A stretch of 64,000 nucleotides of DNA from Thiohalocapsa sp. ML1 (GTDB lineage: Bacteria; Pseudomonadota; Gammaproteobacteria; Chromatiales; Chromatiaceae), in contig NZ_JABX01000022.1 of NCBI RefSeq assembly GCF_001469165.1, positions 35,026-99,025 on the forward strand, in the 5' to 3' direction. Both the position numbers and the translations under genes were made by a program. The notes below the pieces were generated by a model. That model was not told the origin of the DNA, did not search any database, and worked only from the letters and a program-made list of their open reading frames with translations. Positions within the stretch are counted from its first letter, which is position 1. Each line of letters opens with the position of its first letter. Of the stretch, positions 18,178-26,367 are shown piece after piece.

Positions 18178-19326
18178 ATGTCCGACACCCGCTTCTACCG
18201 CGGCCAGGGCCACCGCGAGCCCAAGACCGCCGACGCCCTGCCCACCGTGGACCTCGAGACCATGCGCCGTCCCGAGGACTACCGCGCCACCCCCGAGCTG
18301 GCCGCCGCCGTGGACGTGGCCCTCACGCTCGGCATGCCGCTACTGCTGACCGGCGAGCCCGGCTCCGGCAAGTCCGGTCTCGCCGACAGCCTCGCCTGGG
18401 AGCTGGGCTTGGGCGAGCCGCTGCGCTTCCCGGTCAAGTCCGACACCGAGTCGCGCGACCTCTTCTATCGCTTCGACACCGTCGGCCGCTTCCATGCCGC
18501 GCAGGCGCGCCCGGCCGACGGCGGCGACGAGGACCGCGCCGACGCCGGGCGCTTCATCGCCTTCGAGGCCCTGGGCCAGGCGATCCTGCACGCCAAGCCG
18601 CCCGCCATCGAGCAGGAGCTGCGCCTGCCGCCCGGCAGCCTCGCCCACCCCGGCGCGCCGCGCCGCTCCGTCGTCCTCATCGACGAGATCGACAAGGCGC
18701 CCCGCGACGTGCCCAACGACATCCTGGTGGAGATCGAGCGCATGGCCTTCGGCATCCCGGAGCTCTCCGGCAGTGGGCGCGCGCTGGTGCAGGTGGCCCT
18801 GACTCCCGAGGAGGCTCGCTGGCGGCCCATCGTCATCTTCACCAGCAACTCCGAAAAGGCCCTGCCGGACCCCTTCCTGCGCCGCTGCGTCTACCACCAC
18901 CTGGGCTTCCCGCCCTTCGATGCGGACCTGAAGCCGGACGCCCAGGGCAACCTGCCCGAGGACCGGGTGACCGTGGACACCATCGTCGCCGCCCGGCTCG
19001 GCAGCCGCTTCCAGCGCAAGCAGCAGGCCGAGGCCAATGTCGCCGACGCCCTGGACCTCTTCCGGACGCTACGTGGCGAAGGGCTCGGCCTCACCCGCCG
19101 CCCGACCCTGGCGGAGCTGCTGGACTGGCTCGACCACCTGATGCCCCAGCGCCTGCCGCCGAGCGCCTGGACCCAGCTCGCCGCACTGCGCGCCGGCGGC
19201 GACGCCGACACCGAGCAGCGGCTGCTCACCGCCATCACCAGCCTGCTGCTCAAGCGCCCGGCCGACAAGGCCCGCGCCCCGACCCTGCTCGCGCAGTGGC
19301 GCCAGACCCGCAACGCCCGGCAGTGA
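18178..19326 (+). CDS. MoxR-type AAA+ ATPase
   Basis: A 382-residue AAA+ ATPase of the MoxR/dynein-related class. Walker A is GEPGSGKS (residues 59-66), Walker B and sensor region VVLIDEIDKAPRDVPND lies near residues 162-180, and FTSNSEKALPDPFLRRC near 225-242 contains the sensor/arginine-finger stretch. MoxR ATPases usually remodel partner proteins carrying von Willebrand A domains. Here the next gene downstream encodes a membrane protein with a vWA-like region. It lies 67 bases after the trypsin gene, so the genes probably form one transcription unit. A 10-bp hairpin repeat follows its stop. Confidence 0.88.
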   Translation: MSDTRFYRGQGHREPKTADALPTVDLETMRRPEDYRATPELAAAVDVALTLGMPLLLTGEPGSGKSGLADSLAWELGLGEPLRFPVKSDTESRDLFYRFDTVGRFHAAQARPADGGDEDRADAGRFIAFEALGQAILHAKPPAIEQELRLPPGSLAHPGAPRRSVVLIDEIDKAPRDVPNDILVEIERMAFGIPELSGSGRALVQVALTPEEARWRPIVIFTSNSEKALPDPFLRRCVYHHLGFPPFDADLKPDAQGNLPEDRVTVDTIVAARLGSRFQRKQQAEANVADALDLFRTLRGEGLGLTRRPTLAELLDWLDHLMPQRLPPSAWTQLAALRAGGDADTEQRLLTAITSLLLKRPADKARAPTLLAQWRQTRNARQ

Positions 19327-19390
19327 TGCCGCACGTGCCGCAGCAGCGCCGCGGCAGCGCGGATTTCCGGCTCGCGACGCCATGCCGGGG

Positions 19391-19418
19391 CTCGCGACAC
19401 CGCTCCAGCGGTGTCGCG
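19391..19418. repeat. Palindromic GACACCGC hairpin (solo copy)
   Basis: Perfect 10-bp stem GCGACACCGC/GCGGTGTCGC around the loop TCCA, 65 bases after the MoxR stop. One of six members of the family in the window. It could attenuate transcription between the ATPase and the FGE-domain gene. Confidence 0.75.
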
Positions 19419-19476
19419 CGTCTCGGGGCGCTCCCGCGCCCAAGCCGGTTCCCGCCAAGCGCCGCCTGACCCGCCC

Positions 19477-22400
19477 GTGACGGACCACCAGCACCCCCCC
19501 GACGCCCTCGCGCACCTCGGCGCCGCGCTGCCGGACCTCGCCCGGCGGCTGCGCGAGGCGGGCCTGCCGTGCAGCCCGGACCGCTGGCACAACCTGCACG
19601 ATCTGCTGCTGGCCCTGGCCGAGCAGGGCCGGCTGCCGGCGGACCCGGCCCGGCTGGAGGCCCGCGTCGCCCCGCTCTTCTGCGCCGATGAGCAGGACCA
19701 GCGCCGCTTCCGTGTGCTGTTCCGGGCCTGGGCGCAGGCGCACCCGTCGCCGCTGGCGCGGGCGCAACCCGCACCGCCCCCGATGCGGCTGCGCGGCTGG
19801 CTGCTGTTGCTCGCCCTGCTGCTGGTCGCGGCCGTGACCGGTCTCTATATCTACAACGAGACGCTCCCGATCGAGGAGCCCGACACCGGCCAGCAGCAAA
19901 CTCCAGACCCGCCGCTCCAGCAACCCGACTCCCTGCGCGAGCGGCCCCCGCAACCGCCCCAGCCCGACCCGGCCGCCGCCGACGCCGCGCCCCTGACCAT
20001 CCCACCCCGCCTGCCGCCCCCGCCGCCGGCGCTGGACCCCCACCACCGCGGCCTGCTCCGCTTCTACGGCCACCTCTGCCTGCTCCTGCCGCCCTTCGTC
20101 GCCGGCGCCTGGCTACTGCTCAGCGTCATCACCTGGCGCACCGTGCTCGCGCGGCGCCGCGGCGACCCGAATGACCCGCTGCTCGGCGTCGCGCTCAAGG
20201 CCGGCGCCGACGACCTGCTGGACACCCCGGCGCTGCGCGAGACCCTGCGCCGGCTGCACGCGCCGGTGGCCTGGCCCACCCGCCGGCTCGACGCCCGCGC
20301 CACCGTGGAGCGCTCCGCCCGCCAGGCCGGACTGTTCGAGCCGGTGCGCCGGCACCGCCGCGGCGTGCCGGAGCTGGTGGTGCTGCTGGAGGTGCACCAC
20401 GCCGGCGACCAGATGGCCGGGCTCGCCGGCCAGCTCGTACAACGCCTGCGCGATGCGGGCCTCACCGTGCACCGCTACGACTACCGCGACGGCCCCGAGC
20501 GGCTGGTGGACGCCGCCGGCCTGCCCGTCGCGCTGGCCGATGTCGCCGCCCGGCACGCCGGCGCGCGGCTCCTGATCGTCGGCGAGCCGCTGGCCCTGAT
20601 GGACCCCTTCGCCGGGCGCCCGCGCGCCTTCCTCGGCGCCCTCGACGCCCTGCCGCGGCGGGCGCTGCTGTGCACCCGCCGGCCGCCGGCCGCCTGGGAG
20701 CGGGCGCTCGGCGCCGCCGGGCTCGCGGTGGCCGAGATCGGCAGCGACGGCATCCGGGAGCTGGTGCTGTCCTTGGGCGGCCTGCGCGCACCGGACGCCG
20801 CCGCGGCGAGTCCCGTCCCGGGCGCCCCCGAGCCCGCCCCCGCTTCAGCCCCAGCGCTGCCCCGCGCCGTGCAGTCCGCCGCCGAGCTCGGCGACACACC
20901 GCCCGCCACGGACGAGCGCCGCGCCCTGCTCACCGCGCTGGACGCTTTCCTCGGCAGCGACGGCGCCGCGCTGCTCGCCGCCGTCGCCGCCTACCCGCAA
21001 CTGCACTGGGGCCTGACCCGGGTGCTGGACCTCAACCTGTTCCCGGCGGACGACGCCGAGCCCCGCGAGCGCCGGCTGCTGGCCCTGGCGCGGCTGCCCT
21101 GGTCGCGCCGCGGCTGGCTGCCGGACTGGCTGCGCGAGGCCCTGCTGGAGCGCCTGCCCGGCCGCGAGCGCCGCCGCCTGCGCCGGCTCTACCGCGACCT
21201 GCTCCAGGCGCGCACCGCCGGCGTCGACGCCGCCTTCGAGCTGCCCATCGCGCTGCCGGAGCGCGGCGGCCTGCTCGCCGGCGCCTGGCGGTGGCTCTGC
21301 GAGCGCGGCTGGCGTGCGGGGCGCTGGCTCGCCGCCCTGCGCGGCCTCGCGGACGACCACGGCGCGCTCAACGACGCCATCTTCGCCGACGTGCTGTTCG
21401 GCTGGCGCATCCGGCTCCTGGACTTCACCGTCGCCCGCCGCCTGCTGCGCGGCCACTTGGGCGGCGCCCTCGGCCGCGCGCTGATGCCGCGCCTGCTGCT
21501 CGCCCTGCTGCTCGGCTGCGCCGGCGCGCTGCTCGCCGACCGCGCCTGGCACGGCTGGATCAAGGACACCCATGCCCATCCCTACCTGCTGGCCGGGCAG
21601 CAGGCCATGCACCACCGGTATCAGGTCCGCATCTGGCACCGTCCCGAGGCCGCGGCCCTGGCCGCCGCGCTGCGCGACACCCTGCAAGCCGAGGGCTTCA
21701 CCGCCGCCATCGCTTCTGAGCCCCTGGCCCTGCCCGCCGGCCAGGCCCCGCCCGCCGCCTGGATCAACCAGCTCCAGCTCGACCCCGCCGCCGACCCCCA
21801 CGCCGGCAAGATGGCCGAGTACATCAGCGAGCGCGTGACCTGGCTTAGCTGGGGCACGCCCGTCACGCAGAGCAGCCCGGTGCAGGTCTGGGCCGGCCTC
21901 GCCGCCTTCGCCGAGCCGCCGGCGGCACGGGAGCTGCGGGTGCTGCTGGCGACGCCGGGGGCGACGCGGGCGCGGTTCCGGGATGGGCTGGGGCGGGAAC
22001 TGAGTGAGGCGGAGCTGGCGGAGTTTGCGCGTATGTCGAACCCGTCCGAGGTAACTGAGGCAGTCGAAGGCGGTGCCCCTAGGTCGCGGCCGAGGGCCAC
22101 CGAGCAATCGTCTGAAGACGTCGCTCCGTCGGGTCACCTGCTCTCTGACGACCCGTCGGTGGAGGAGGGCGACTCTTCCGAACAGGCGCGACTGGATGGG
22201 CGCGACAGCGTCGATGTCGACCTTTCTTCGCCTAAGGTCGAACTAACAATAAATGACACCCTCACGACTGGCGCGATAGATGTCGGCAAAGACTCCTACG
22301 GGAACCCGCGAGTTCTCCTGCGCGACACACTCAAGGACGGCAGCCCCGGCCCCGAGATGATCATGCTGCCCGACGGCAGCTTCAAGATGGGCTCGCCGCC

Positions 22401-23076
22401 GGGCGAGCCGGCGCGCTGGGACGATGAAGGCCCGCAGCGCGAGGTCCGCATTGCCCCCTTCGCCATCGGCCGCACCGAGGTCACCTTCGCCGAGTACGAC
22501 CGTTTCGCCGAGGCCACCGGCCGCTACAAACCGTATGATTCTGGCTGGGGCCGCGGCGACCGGCCGGTGATCAATGTCTCCTGGAACGACGCCCAAGCCT
22601 ATGCCGAATGGCTGTCCGACCAAACGGGCGAGCGCTACCGCCTGCCCACGGAGGCGGAATGGGAATACGCCGCCCGCGGCGGCACCACGACGCCCTTCTG
22701 GACCGGCGACTGTATCCACACCGGCCAGGCCAACTACAACGGCAACTACGACTACAACGGTTGCGGCGCTAGGACCGGCGTCCACCGCGCGCAGACTGTC
22801 CCGGCCGGGAGCCTGCTGCCGAACGCCTTCGGCCTGCACGAGGTCGCCGGCAACGTCTGGGAGTGGGTCGAGGACTGCCTTCACGGCGATTACGACGGCG
22901 GCCCTGCGGACGGCAGTGCCTGGCGTAGAGCCGACGAGGTCAAGTGCATTCGGCGCGTGCTCCGGGGCGGAGCGTGGAATGACAGCGCCTCGCATCTGCG
23001 TTCCGCCAATCGCCATAGCTTTCATCAGACCGGCGAGAATGGCCACACAGGCTTCCGTGTCGCCAGGGTATTGTGA
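19477..23076 (+). CDS. Large membrane protein with vWA-like region and C-terminal FGE (SUMF1) domain
   Basis: A 1,199-residue multidomain protein. Order: helical N-terminal domain (residues 1-90); two membrane segments (about 104-126 and 196-222) separated by a Pro-rich stretch; a Rossmann/vWA-like region (about 295-430, PELVVLLEVHHAGD) with no complete MIDAS motif; a helical region; a third membrane segment (about 668-690); and a low-complexity acidic linker (about 850-935). Residues 950-1199 are a formylglycine-generating-enzyme/sulfatase-modifying-factor fold (MIMLPDGSFKMGSP, YRLPTEAEWEYAARGG, VAGNVWEWVED, RVLRGGAWND, GFRVARVL). The GTG start at 19477 is chosen because the MoxR stop and a hairpin lie upstream; the frame is open back to 19411. 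It is likely the membrane effector or scaffold for the MoxR ATPase. Confidence 0.8.
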   Translation: MTDHQHPPDALAHLGAALPDLARRLREAGLPCSPDRWHNLHDLLLALAEQGRLPADPARLEARVAPLFCADEQDQRRFRVLFRAWAQAHPSPLARAQPAPPPMRLRGWLLLLALLLVAAVTGLYIYNETLPIEEPDTGQQQTPDPPLQQPDSLRERPPQPPQPDPAAADAAPLTIPPRLPPPPPALDPHHRGLLRFYGHLCLLLPPFVAGAWLLLSVITWRTVLARRRGDPNDPLLGVALKAGADDLLDTPALRETLRRLHAPVAWPTRRLDARATVERSARQAGLFEPVRRHRRGVPELVVLLEVHHAGDQMAGLAGQLVQRLRDAGLTVHRYDYRDGPERLVDAAGLPVALADVAARHAGARLLIVGEPLALMDPFAGRPRAFLGALDALPRRALLCTRRPPAAWERALGAAGLAVAEIGSDGIRELVLSLGGLRAPDAAAASPVPGAPEPAPASAPALPRAVQSAAELGDTPPATDERRALLTALDAFLGSDGAALLAAVAAYPQLHWGLTRVLDLNLFPADDAEPRERRLLALARLPWSRRGWLPDWLREALLERLPGRERRRLRRLYRDLLQARTAGVDAAFELPIALPERGGLLAGAWRWLCERGWRAGRWLAALRGLADDHGALNDAIFADVLFGWRIRLLDFTVARRLLRGHLGGALGRALMPRLLLALLLGCAGALLADRAWHGWIKDTHAHPYLLAGQQAMHHRYQVRIWHRPEAAALAAALRDTLQAEGFTAAIASEPLALPAGQAPPAAWINQLQLDPAADPHAGKMAEYISERVTWLSWGTPVTQSSPVQVWAGLAAFAEPPAARELRVLLATPGATRARFRDGLGRELSEAELAEFARMSNPSEVTEAVEGGAPRSRPRATEQSSEDVAPSGHLLSDDPSVEEGDSSEQARLDGRDSVDVDLSSPKVELTINDTLTTGAIDVGKDSYGNPRVLLRDTLKDGSPGPEMIMLPDGSFKMGSPPGEPARWDDEGPQREVRIAPFAIGRTEVTFAEYDRFAEATGRYKPYDSGWGRGDRPVINVSWNDAQAYAEWLSDQTGERYRLPTEAEWEYAARGGTTTPFWTGDCIHTGQANYNGNYDYNGCGARTGVHRAQTVPAGSLLPNAFGLHEVAGNVWEWVEDCLHGDYDGGPADGSAWRRADEVKCIRRVLRGGAWNDSASHLRSANRHSFHQTGENGHTGFRVARVL

Positions 23077-23095
23077 TCTTTTTGCTCTGGTCTTC

Positions 23096-23123
23096 CTCGC
23101 GACACCGCTCCCGCGGTGTCGCG
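23096..23123. repeat. Palindromic GACACCGC hairpin, start of duplicated segment
   Basis: Perfect 10-bp stem GCGACACCGC/GCGGTGTCGC with loop TCCC, 20 bases after the stop of the large FGE-domain protein. It opens a segment (hairpin, GC-rich tail, addiction-module gene, Rpn gene start) that is repeated from 23791. Confidence 0.8.
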
Positions 23124-23252
23124 CCGCTCCCGGCGCTCCCGGGGCTCCGCGCCCAGTCCATGCCCGTCTGCCCTTCCGCGACATCGTGTGAGCCCGCCCG
23201 CGAAGTCCCAATACTTGCCCACAGCTTCCGCAAGCCCGAGGGAGATTCCAGC

Positions 23253-23468
23253 ATGAAACCCGATCTGGCCCTGGATTCCGTCGAGGACAATAGGTGTGCG
23301 ATGGAGGCTCTGTCCGACTCGCTGTCGCGCGACTCCGACACGGTGGCGTCGCCGGCCTGGCATGGCGACATCCTCGCCGAGCGCCGTGCGGCGCTGGAGC
23401 GGGGGGAGGCGCTACCGTTGGACCTCGATGACGTGAAGCGGCGCATGCGCGAGCGGACCTGGGCATGA
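23253..23468 (+). CDS. Addiction-module component protein (TIGR02574-like), copy 1
   Basis: A 71-residue acidic protein of the putative addiction-module component family. These are antitoxin-like small proteins with a shared pattern: a helix ending AMEALSDSLSRDSD, then SPAWHGDILAERRAALERGE and a closing DLDDVKRRMRERTW. GGGAG lies at a good distance before the ATG. No RelE-like toxin follows; instead the next frame begins an Rpn-family nuclease that is cut after about 16 codons. The protein is about 75 percent identical by eye to the second copy at 23939. Confidence 0.75.
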   Translation: MKPDLALDSVEDNRCAMEALSDSLSRDSDTVASPAWHGDILAERRAALERGEALPLDLDDVKRRMRERTWA

Positions 23469-23488
23469 TCCATCGCCGACATTGACCG

Positions 23489-23537
23489 ATGCAACCGCTC
23501 CTCGACCCCAAGAACGACTACGTCTTCAAGCGTCTCT
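23489..23537 (+). pseudogene. Rpn-family nuclease, truncated after about 16 codons
   Basis: The ATG and the first codons (MQPLLDPKNDYVFKRL) match the intact Rpn gene at 24177 almost perfectly. Similarity then stops at the edge of a palindromic GACACCGC element. The rest of the gene is missing. Insertion of the element or recombination between its copies probably removed it. Confidence 0.8.
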
Positions 23538-23541
23538 ATGC

Positions 23542-23715
23542 CTCGCGACACCGCTCCCGCGGTGTCCCGCCGCTCCCGGCGCTCTGCGCCTAATCCACGC
23601 CCGTGGCAGGTTCAGTCCGCAATCCGCTCGGGCGTTGCGGCCCTGCGCCGTGCGTGATAGCCGGCCCGGGGCGCAGAGCGCCGGCACACGGGTGACACCG
23701 CGGGAGCGGTGTCAC
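23542..23715. repeat. Composite GACACCGC palindromic element (174 bp)
   Basis: The left end CTCGCGACACCGCTCCCGCG and the right end (ending GCGGGAGCGGTGTCACC) are inverted relative to each other, and each end is itself a hairpin. The interior carries a further inverted pair, CGGCGCTCTGCGCC / GGGCGCAGAGCGCC. A second full-length copy is at 26802-26977. The layout is that of a palindromic mobile repeat without coding capacity. Confidence 0.7.
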
Positions 23716-23790
23716 CAGCCAAAAGAATGGCCGCGGAGAGGTCTGGCTTCGTTGATGTATCAGGGCGCGCCGGTGTTGGATACGTTGTGC

Positions 23791-23818
23791 CTCGCGACAC
23801 CGCTCCCGCGGTGTCGCG
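23791..23818. repeat. Palindromic GACACCGC hairpin, start of second duplicated segment
   Basis: Same 10-bp stem and TCCC loop as at 23096, followed by a similar GC-rich tail and the second addiction-module gene. It marks the left end of the second copy of the duplicated segment. Confidence 0.8.
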
Positions 23819-23938
23819 CCGCTCCCGGCGCTCCGCGCTCAGTCAACGCAAGTCTGCCCCGTCCGCGACATCGTGTGAGCCCGCCGGCGAAGTCCTATAC
23901 TCGCCCACAGCTTCCGGAATCCCTAGGGCGGTTCCAAC

Positions 23939-24157
23939 ATGACAGCCGATCTGCCCGTGGATCAGATGACGGTCGAGGACAAGCTGCTGGAGATGGAGGC
24001 CCTGTGGGGCTCGCTGTCGCGCGATCCCGACACGGTGGCGTCGCCGGCTTGGCATGGCGAGGTCCTCGCCGAGCGCCTTGCGGCGCTGAAGTGCGGGGAG
24101 GCGGTGCTGCTGGACCTCGATGACGTGAAACGGCGCATGCGCGAGCGTACGCAGTGA
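23939..24157 (+). CDS. Addiction-module component protein (TIGR02574-like), copy 2
   Basis: A 72-residue protein of the same family as the gene at 23253 (VEDKLLEMEALWGSLSRDPD, then SPAWHGEVLAERLAALKCGE and DLDDVKRRMRERTQ). About 100 bases of upstream sequence are also shared with copy 1, so the gene was duplicated together with its control region. It ends 19 bases before an intact Rpn nuclease gene, so the two may be co-expressed. Whether the pair acts as a toxin-antitoxin unit is inference. Confidence 0.75.
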   Translation: MTADLPVDQMTVEDKLLEMEALWGSLSRDPDTVASPAWHGEVLAERLAALKCGEAVLLDLDDVKRRMRERTQ

Positions 24158-24176
24158 GGATCCGGCTGCTGCCCCC

Positions 24177-25049
24177 ATGCACCCGCTCCTGGACCCCAAG
24201 AACGACTACGTCTTCAAGCGTCTCCTCGCCGACGAGCCGGCACTCTTGCTGGCGCTGATCAACGCCGTGCGCCGGCGCGCGCCGCCCATCAGCGCGCTTG
24301 AGGTCCGCAACCCGGCCATCGACCCGGACGAGCTGCGTGGCAAGTACATCGTGCTGGACATCCTCGCCGAGGACGAGCGCGGGGGGATGCACAACGTCGA
24401 GATGCAGGTGCGACGCTTGCGTGCCCAAAGCGCGCGCAGCACCTATTATCTGAGCAAGCTGATCAGCGGCCAGCTCGTCGCCGGGCAAGCCTACGAGCGG
24501 CTCTGCCCGGCCATCGGCATCCACCTGCTGGACTACGATCTGTTCCGCGCCCCCGACCACGCGCAGCAGGCCCTCTGGTGCTTCGAGATGCGCGATGCCG
24601 ACACGCCGAGCGTACGGCTCGGCGAAGAGCTGCAGCTGAATCTGGTTGAGCTGCGCAAGGCCGACCGGCTCGCGAGCCTGCCGCCGGCACTGCGCGCCTG
24701 GATCACCCTGTTCGAGCACTGGCAGGAGGAGCAACGCATGTCCCAGATCACCGACGAGCCCGTCCGCCGGGCCTACGACAAGCTCAAGACCCTGAGCCAA
24801 GACGCCGAGGCGCGTCGCCTCGCCTTCGTGCGCGAGCGCGCGCTGCACGACGAGGCGACGCTGCTGCTGGAGGCGCGCGAGGACGGCCTTGAAGAAGGCC
24901 GCAAGGAAGGCCTTCAGGACGGCCGCCAGGCGGCAATGCGCGAGGCTGCCGCCAACATGATCTACCGCACCGCGCTCGACGACGCGGCCATCGCGGCCAT
25001 CACCGGTCTAGATGCCGAAATCATCGCCGAGCTGCGACAGCGCGATTGA
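24177..25049 (+). CDS. Rpn-family recombination-promoting nuclease (intact copy)
   Basis: A 290-residue PD-(D/E)XK-family transposase-like nuclease of the Rpn group. The hallmark start MHPLLDPKNDYVFKRLLADE is followed by YIVLDILAEDERGGMHNVEM, which carries the catalytic Asp and the Glu-x-Gln of the nuclease core. The C-terminus has a helical tail (GLEEGRKEGLQDGRQAAMRE). It is the only uninterrupted copy of four in 23.5-28.8 kb. Rpn proteins of enteric bacteria are DNA endonucleases that raise recA-independent recombination; one can be toxic. The companion small gene just upstream makes it part of a possible two-gene module. Confidence 0.88.
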   Translation: MHPLLDPKNDYVFKRLLADEPALLLALINAVRRRAPPISALEVRNPAIDPDELRGKYIVLDILAEDERGGMHNVEMQVRRLRAQSARSTYYLSKLISGQLVAGQAYERLCPAIGIHLLDYDLFRAPDHAQQALWCFEMRDADTPSVRLGEELQLNLVELRKADRLASLPPALRAWITLFEHWQEEQRMSQITDEPVRRAYDKLKTLSQDAEARRLAFVRERALHDEATLLLEAREDGLEEGRKEGLQDGRQAAMREAAANMIYRTALDDAAIAAITGLDAEIIAELRQRD

Positions 25050-25157
25050 GTCGGCGGGGCAGGGCGCCGTGGTCCGCGGTCAAGCGTCTGTCGTCCCCGT
25101 AGGCCACGCCCTGGGCGAAGACCGCATGCGGCGGAGCGTCCTCGGCCAGTTGACCGT

Positions 25158-26183
25158 GTGCCTTCGCACGCCTTGCTCGCGGTGACCTTGCACGCCGAGA
25201 AATTCCGTGCCCGGTGCTGGCGGACTATCCTTGCGGCTGCCGTCCTCCCGGCGCTGCTGTCGGCGTCGGTGGCGGGCGCGCAGCCGCCCTCGGCGGCAGA
25301 GCAATCGGACCCGACCCTGCCGCCGGAGCCTTGCACGAGCCTTCCCGGGCAGGGGCCGGAGATGGTGCTCATCGAAGGCGGGACCTTCCTGATGGGCTCG
25401 CCGGAGGGCGACGACGAGGCCGCCGATGACGAGCGGCCAGCGCATCAGGTGACCGTGCGGCCCTTCGCCATCGCCAGGTGCGAGACGACCGTTGCCGAGT
25501 TCCGCGAGTTTGTTCGCGACACCGGCTATGTCACGGTAGCCGAGCGCGGCACTGGCTGCTTCAGAATCGATTCGGACACCGGCGCTTTCCTTCGCCGCTC
25601 GGATGCAAACTGGGAGTCGCCGGGCTTCCGCCAAATCGACAACCATCCCGTTGTCTGCGTGTCACGCAATGACGCGATGGCTTACGCCCGCTGGCTCGGC
25701 CTGCGCACGGGCACCCGCTACCGCCTGCCCACCGAAGCGGAATGGGAGTACGCGGCACGTGCGGGAACGCGCAGCCGCCGATTCTGGGGCGACGATGCCG
25801 ACCGAGGCTGCGGATTTGCGAACGGCGCGGATCTCTCTGCCAAGGCGCGCTTTCCGGATTGGTCCACGATGGACTGTCACGACGGCTTCGTCCTTCCCGC
25901 CCCCGCCGGCAGCTATCGGCGCAACGCCTTCGGGCTCTCGGACATGATCGGCAACGTCTGGGAGTGGGTCGAGGACTGCTGGCATGACAGCTATAAAGCC
26001 GCGCCGACCAACGGCGGCGCCTGGCTCGGCGAAGATGCGCGGGACTGCGCGGGGCGTGTCGTGCGCGGCGGCGCCTGGAACTATCGACCGTCCGGTTTGC
26101 GCTCCGCGAACCGCTTCCGCCGTGGTGCCGGTGACACGAGCGCCAACGTCGGTTTTCGTCTGGTCAGGGACATATCCAACTGA
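25158..26183 (+). CDS. Secreted FGE/SUMF1-domain protein
   Basis: A 341-residue protein: basic start and hydrophobic segment (residues about 18-42, ending ASVAGAQ) as an export signal, then a formylglycine-generating-enzyme fold from residue 70 on (MVLIEGGTFLMGSPEGD, YRLPTEAEWEYAARAG, MIGNVWEWVEDCWHD, RVVRGGAWNYRPSGL, NVGFRLVRD). It is related to the C-terminal domain of the large protein ending at 23076. No sulfatase gene is nearby, so cysteine-to-formylglycine conversion is not a safe guess; many bacterial members act in other contexts. It follows the intact Rpn gene by about 110 bases. Confidence 0.85.
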   Translation: MPSHALLAVTLHAEKFRARCWRTILAAAVLPALLSASVAGAQPPSAAEQSDPTLPPEPCTSLPGQGPEMVLIEGGTFLMGSPEGDDEAADDERPAHQVTVRPFAIARCETTVAEFREFVRDTGYVTVAERGTGCFRIDSDTGAFLRRSDANWESPGFRQIDNHPVVCVSRNDAMAYARWLGLRTGTRYRLPTEAEWEYAARAGTRSRRFWGDDADRGCGFANGADLSAKARFPDWSTMDCHDGFVLPAPAGSYRRNAFGLSDMIGNVWEWVEDCWHDSYKAAPTNGGAWLGEDARDCAGRVVRGGAWNYRPSGLRSANRFRRGAGDTSANVGFRLVRDISN

Positions 26184-26367
26184 ATTTTTCAAAGAGGTGT
26201 TTGCGTCATATCGGTTGGCGCTGCACGCCGGTCGAGCGAAACATAAATCTGTCTCACGTTTGCTGAGTACCAGTACCGGCACAACATGTTGCGTTTGCGC
26301 AGGATACACGCCACAAGCTAATCTAGCCGCCAGGGTTTTTCCGAGGTCTTCGATCACGGAGCGCAAC

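Noticed and set aside
20845..22137. 430-codon minus-strand frame opposite the membrane FGE protein
   Set aside because: Low-complexity antisense shadow (Gln/Gly/Ala-rich); the plus strand has clear domains.
23482..24123. 213-codon frame across the palindromic elements
   Set aside because: It mixes an out-of-frame Rpn start, repeat DNA and an out-of-frame addiction gene.
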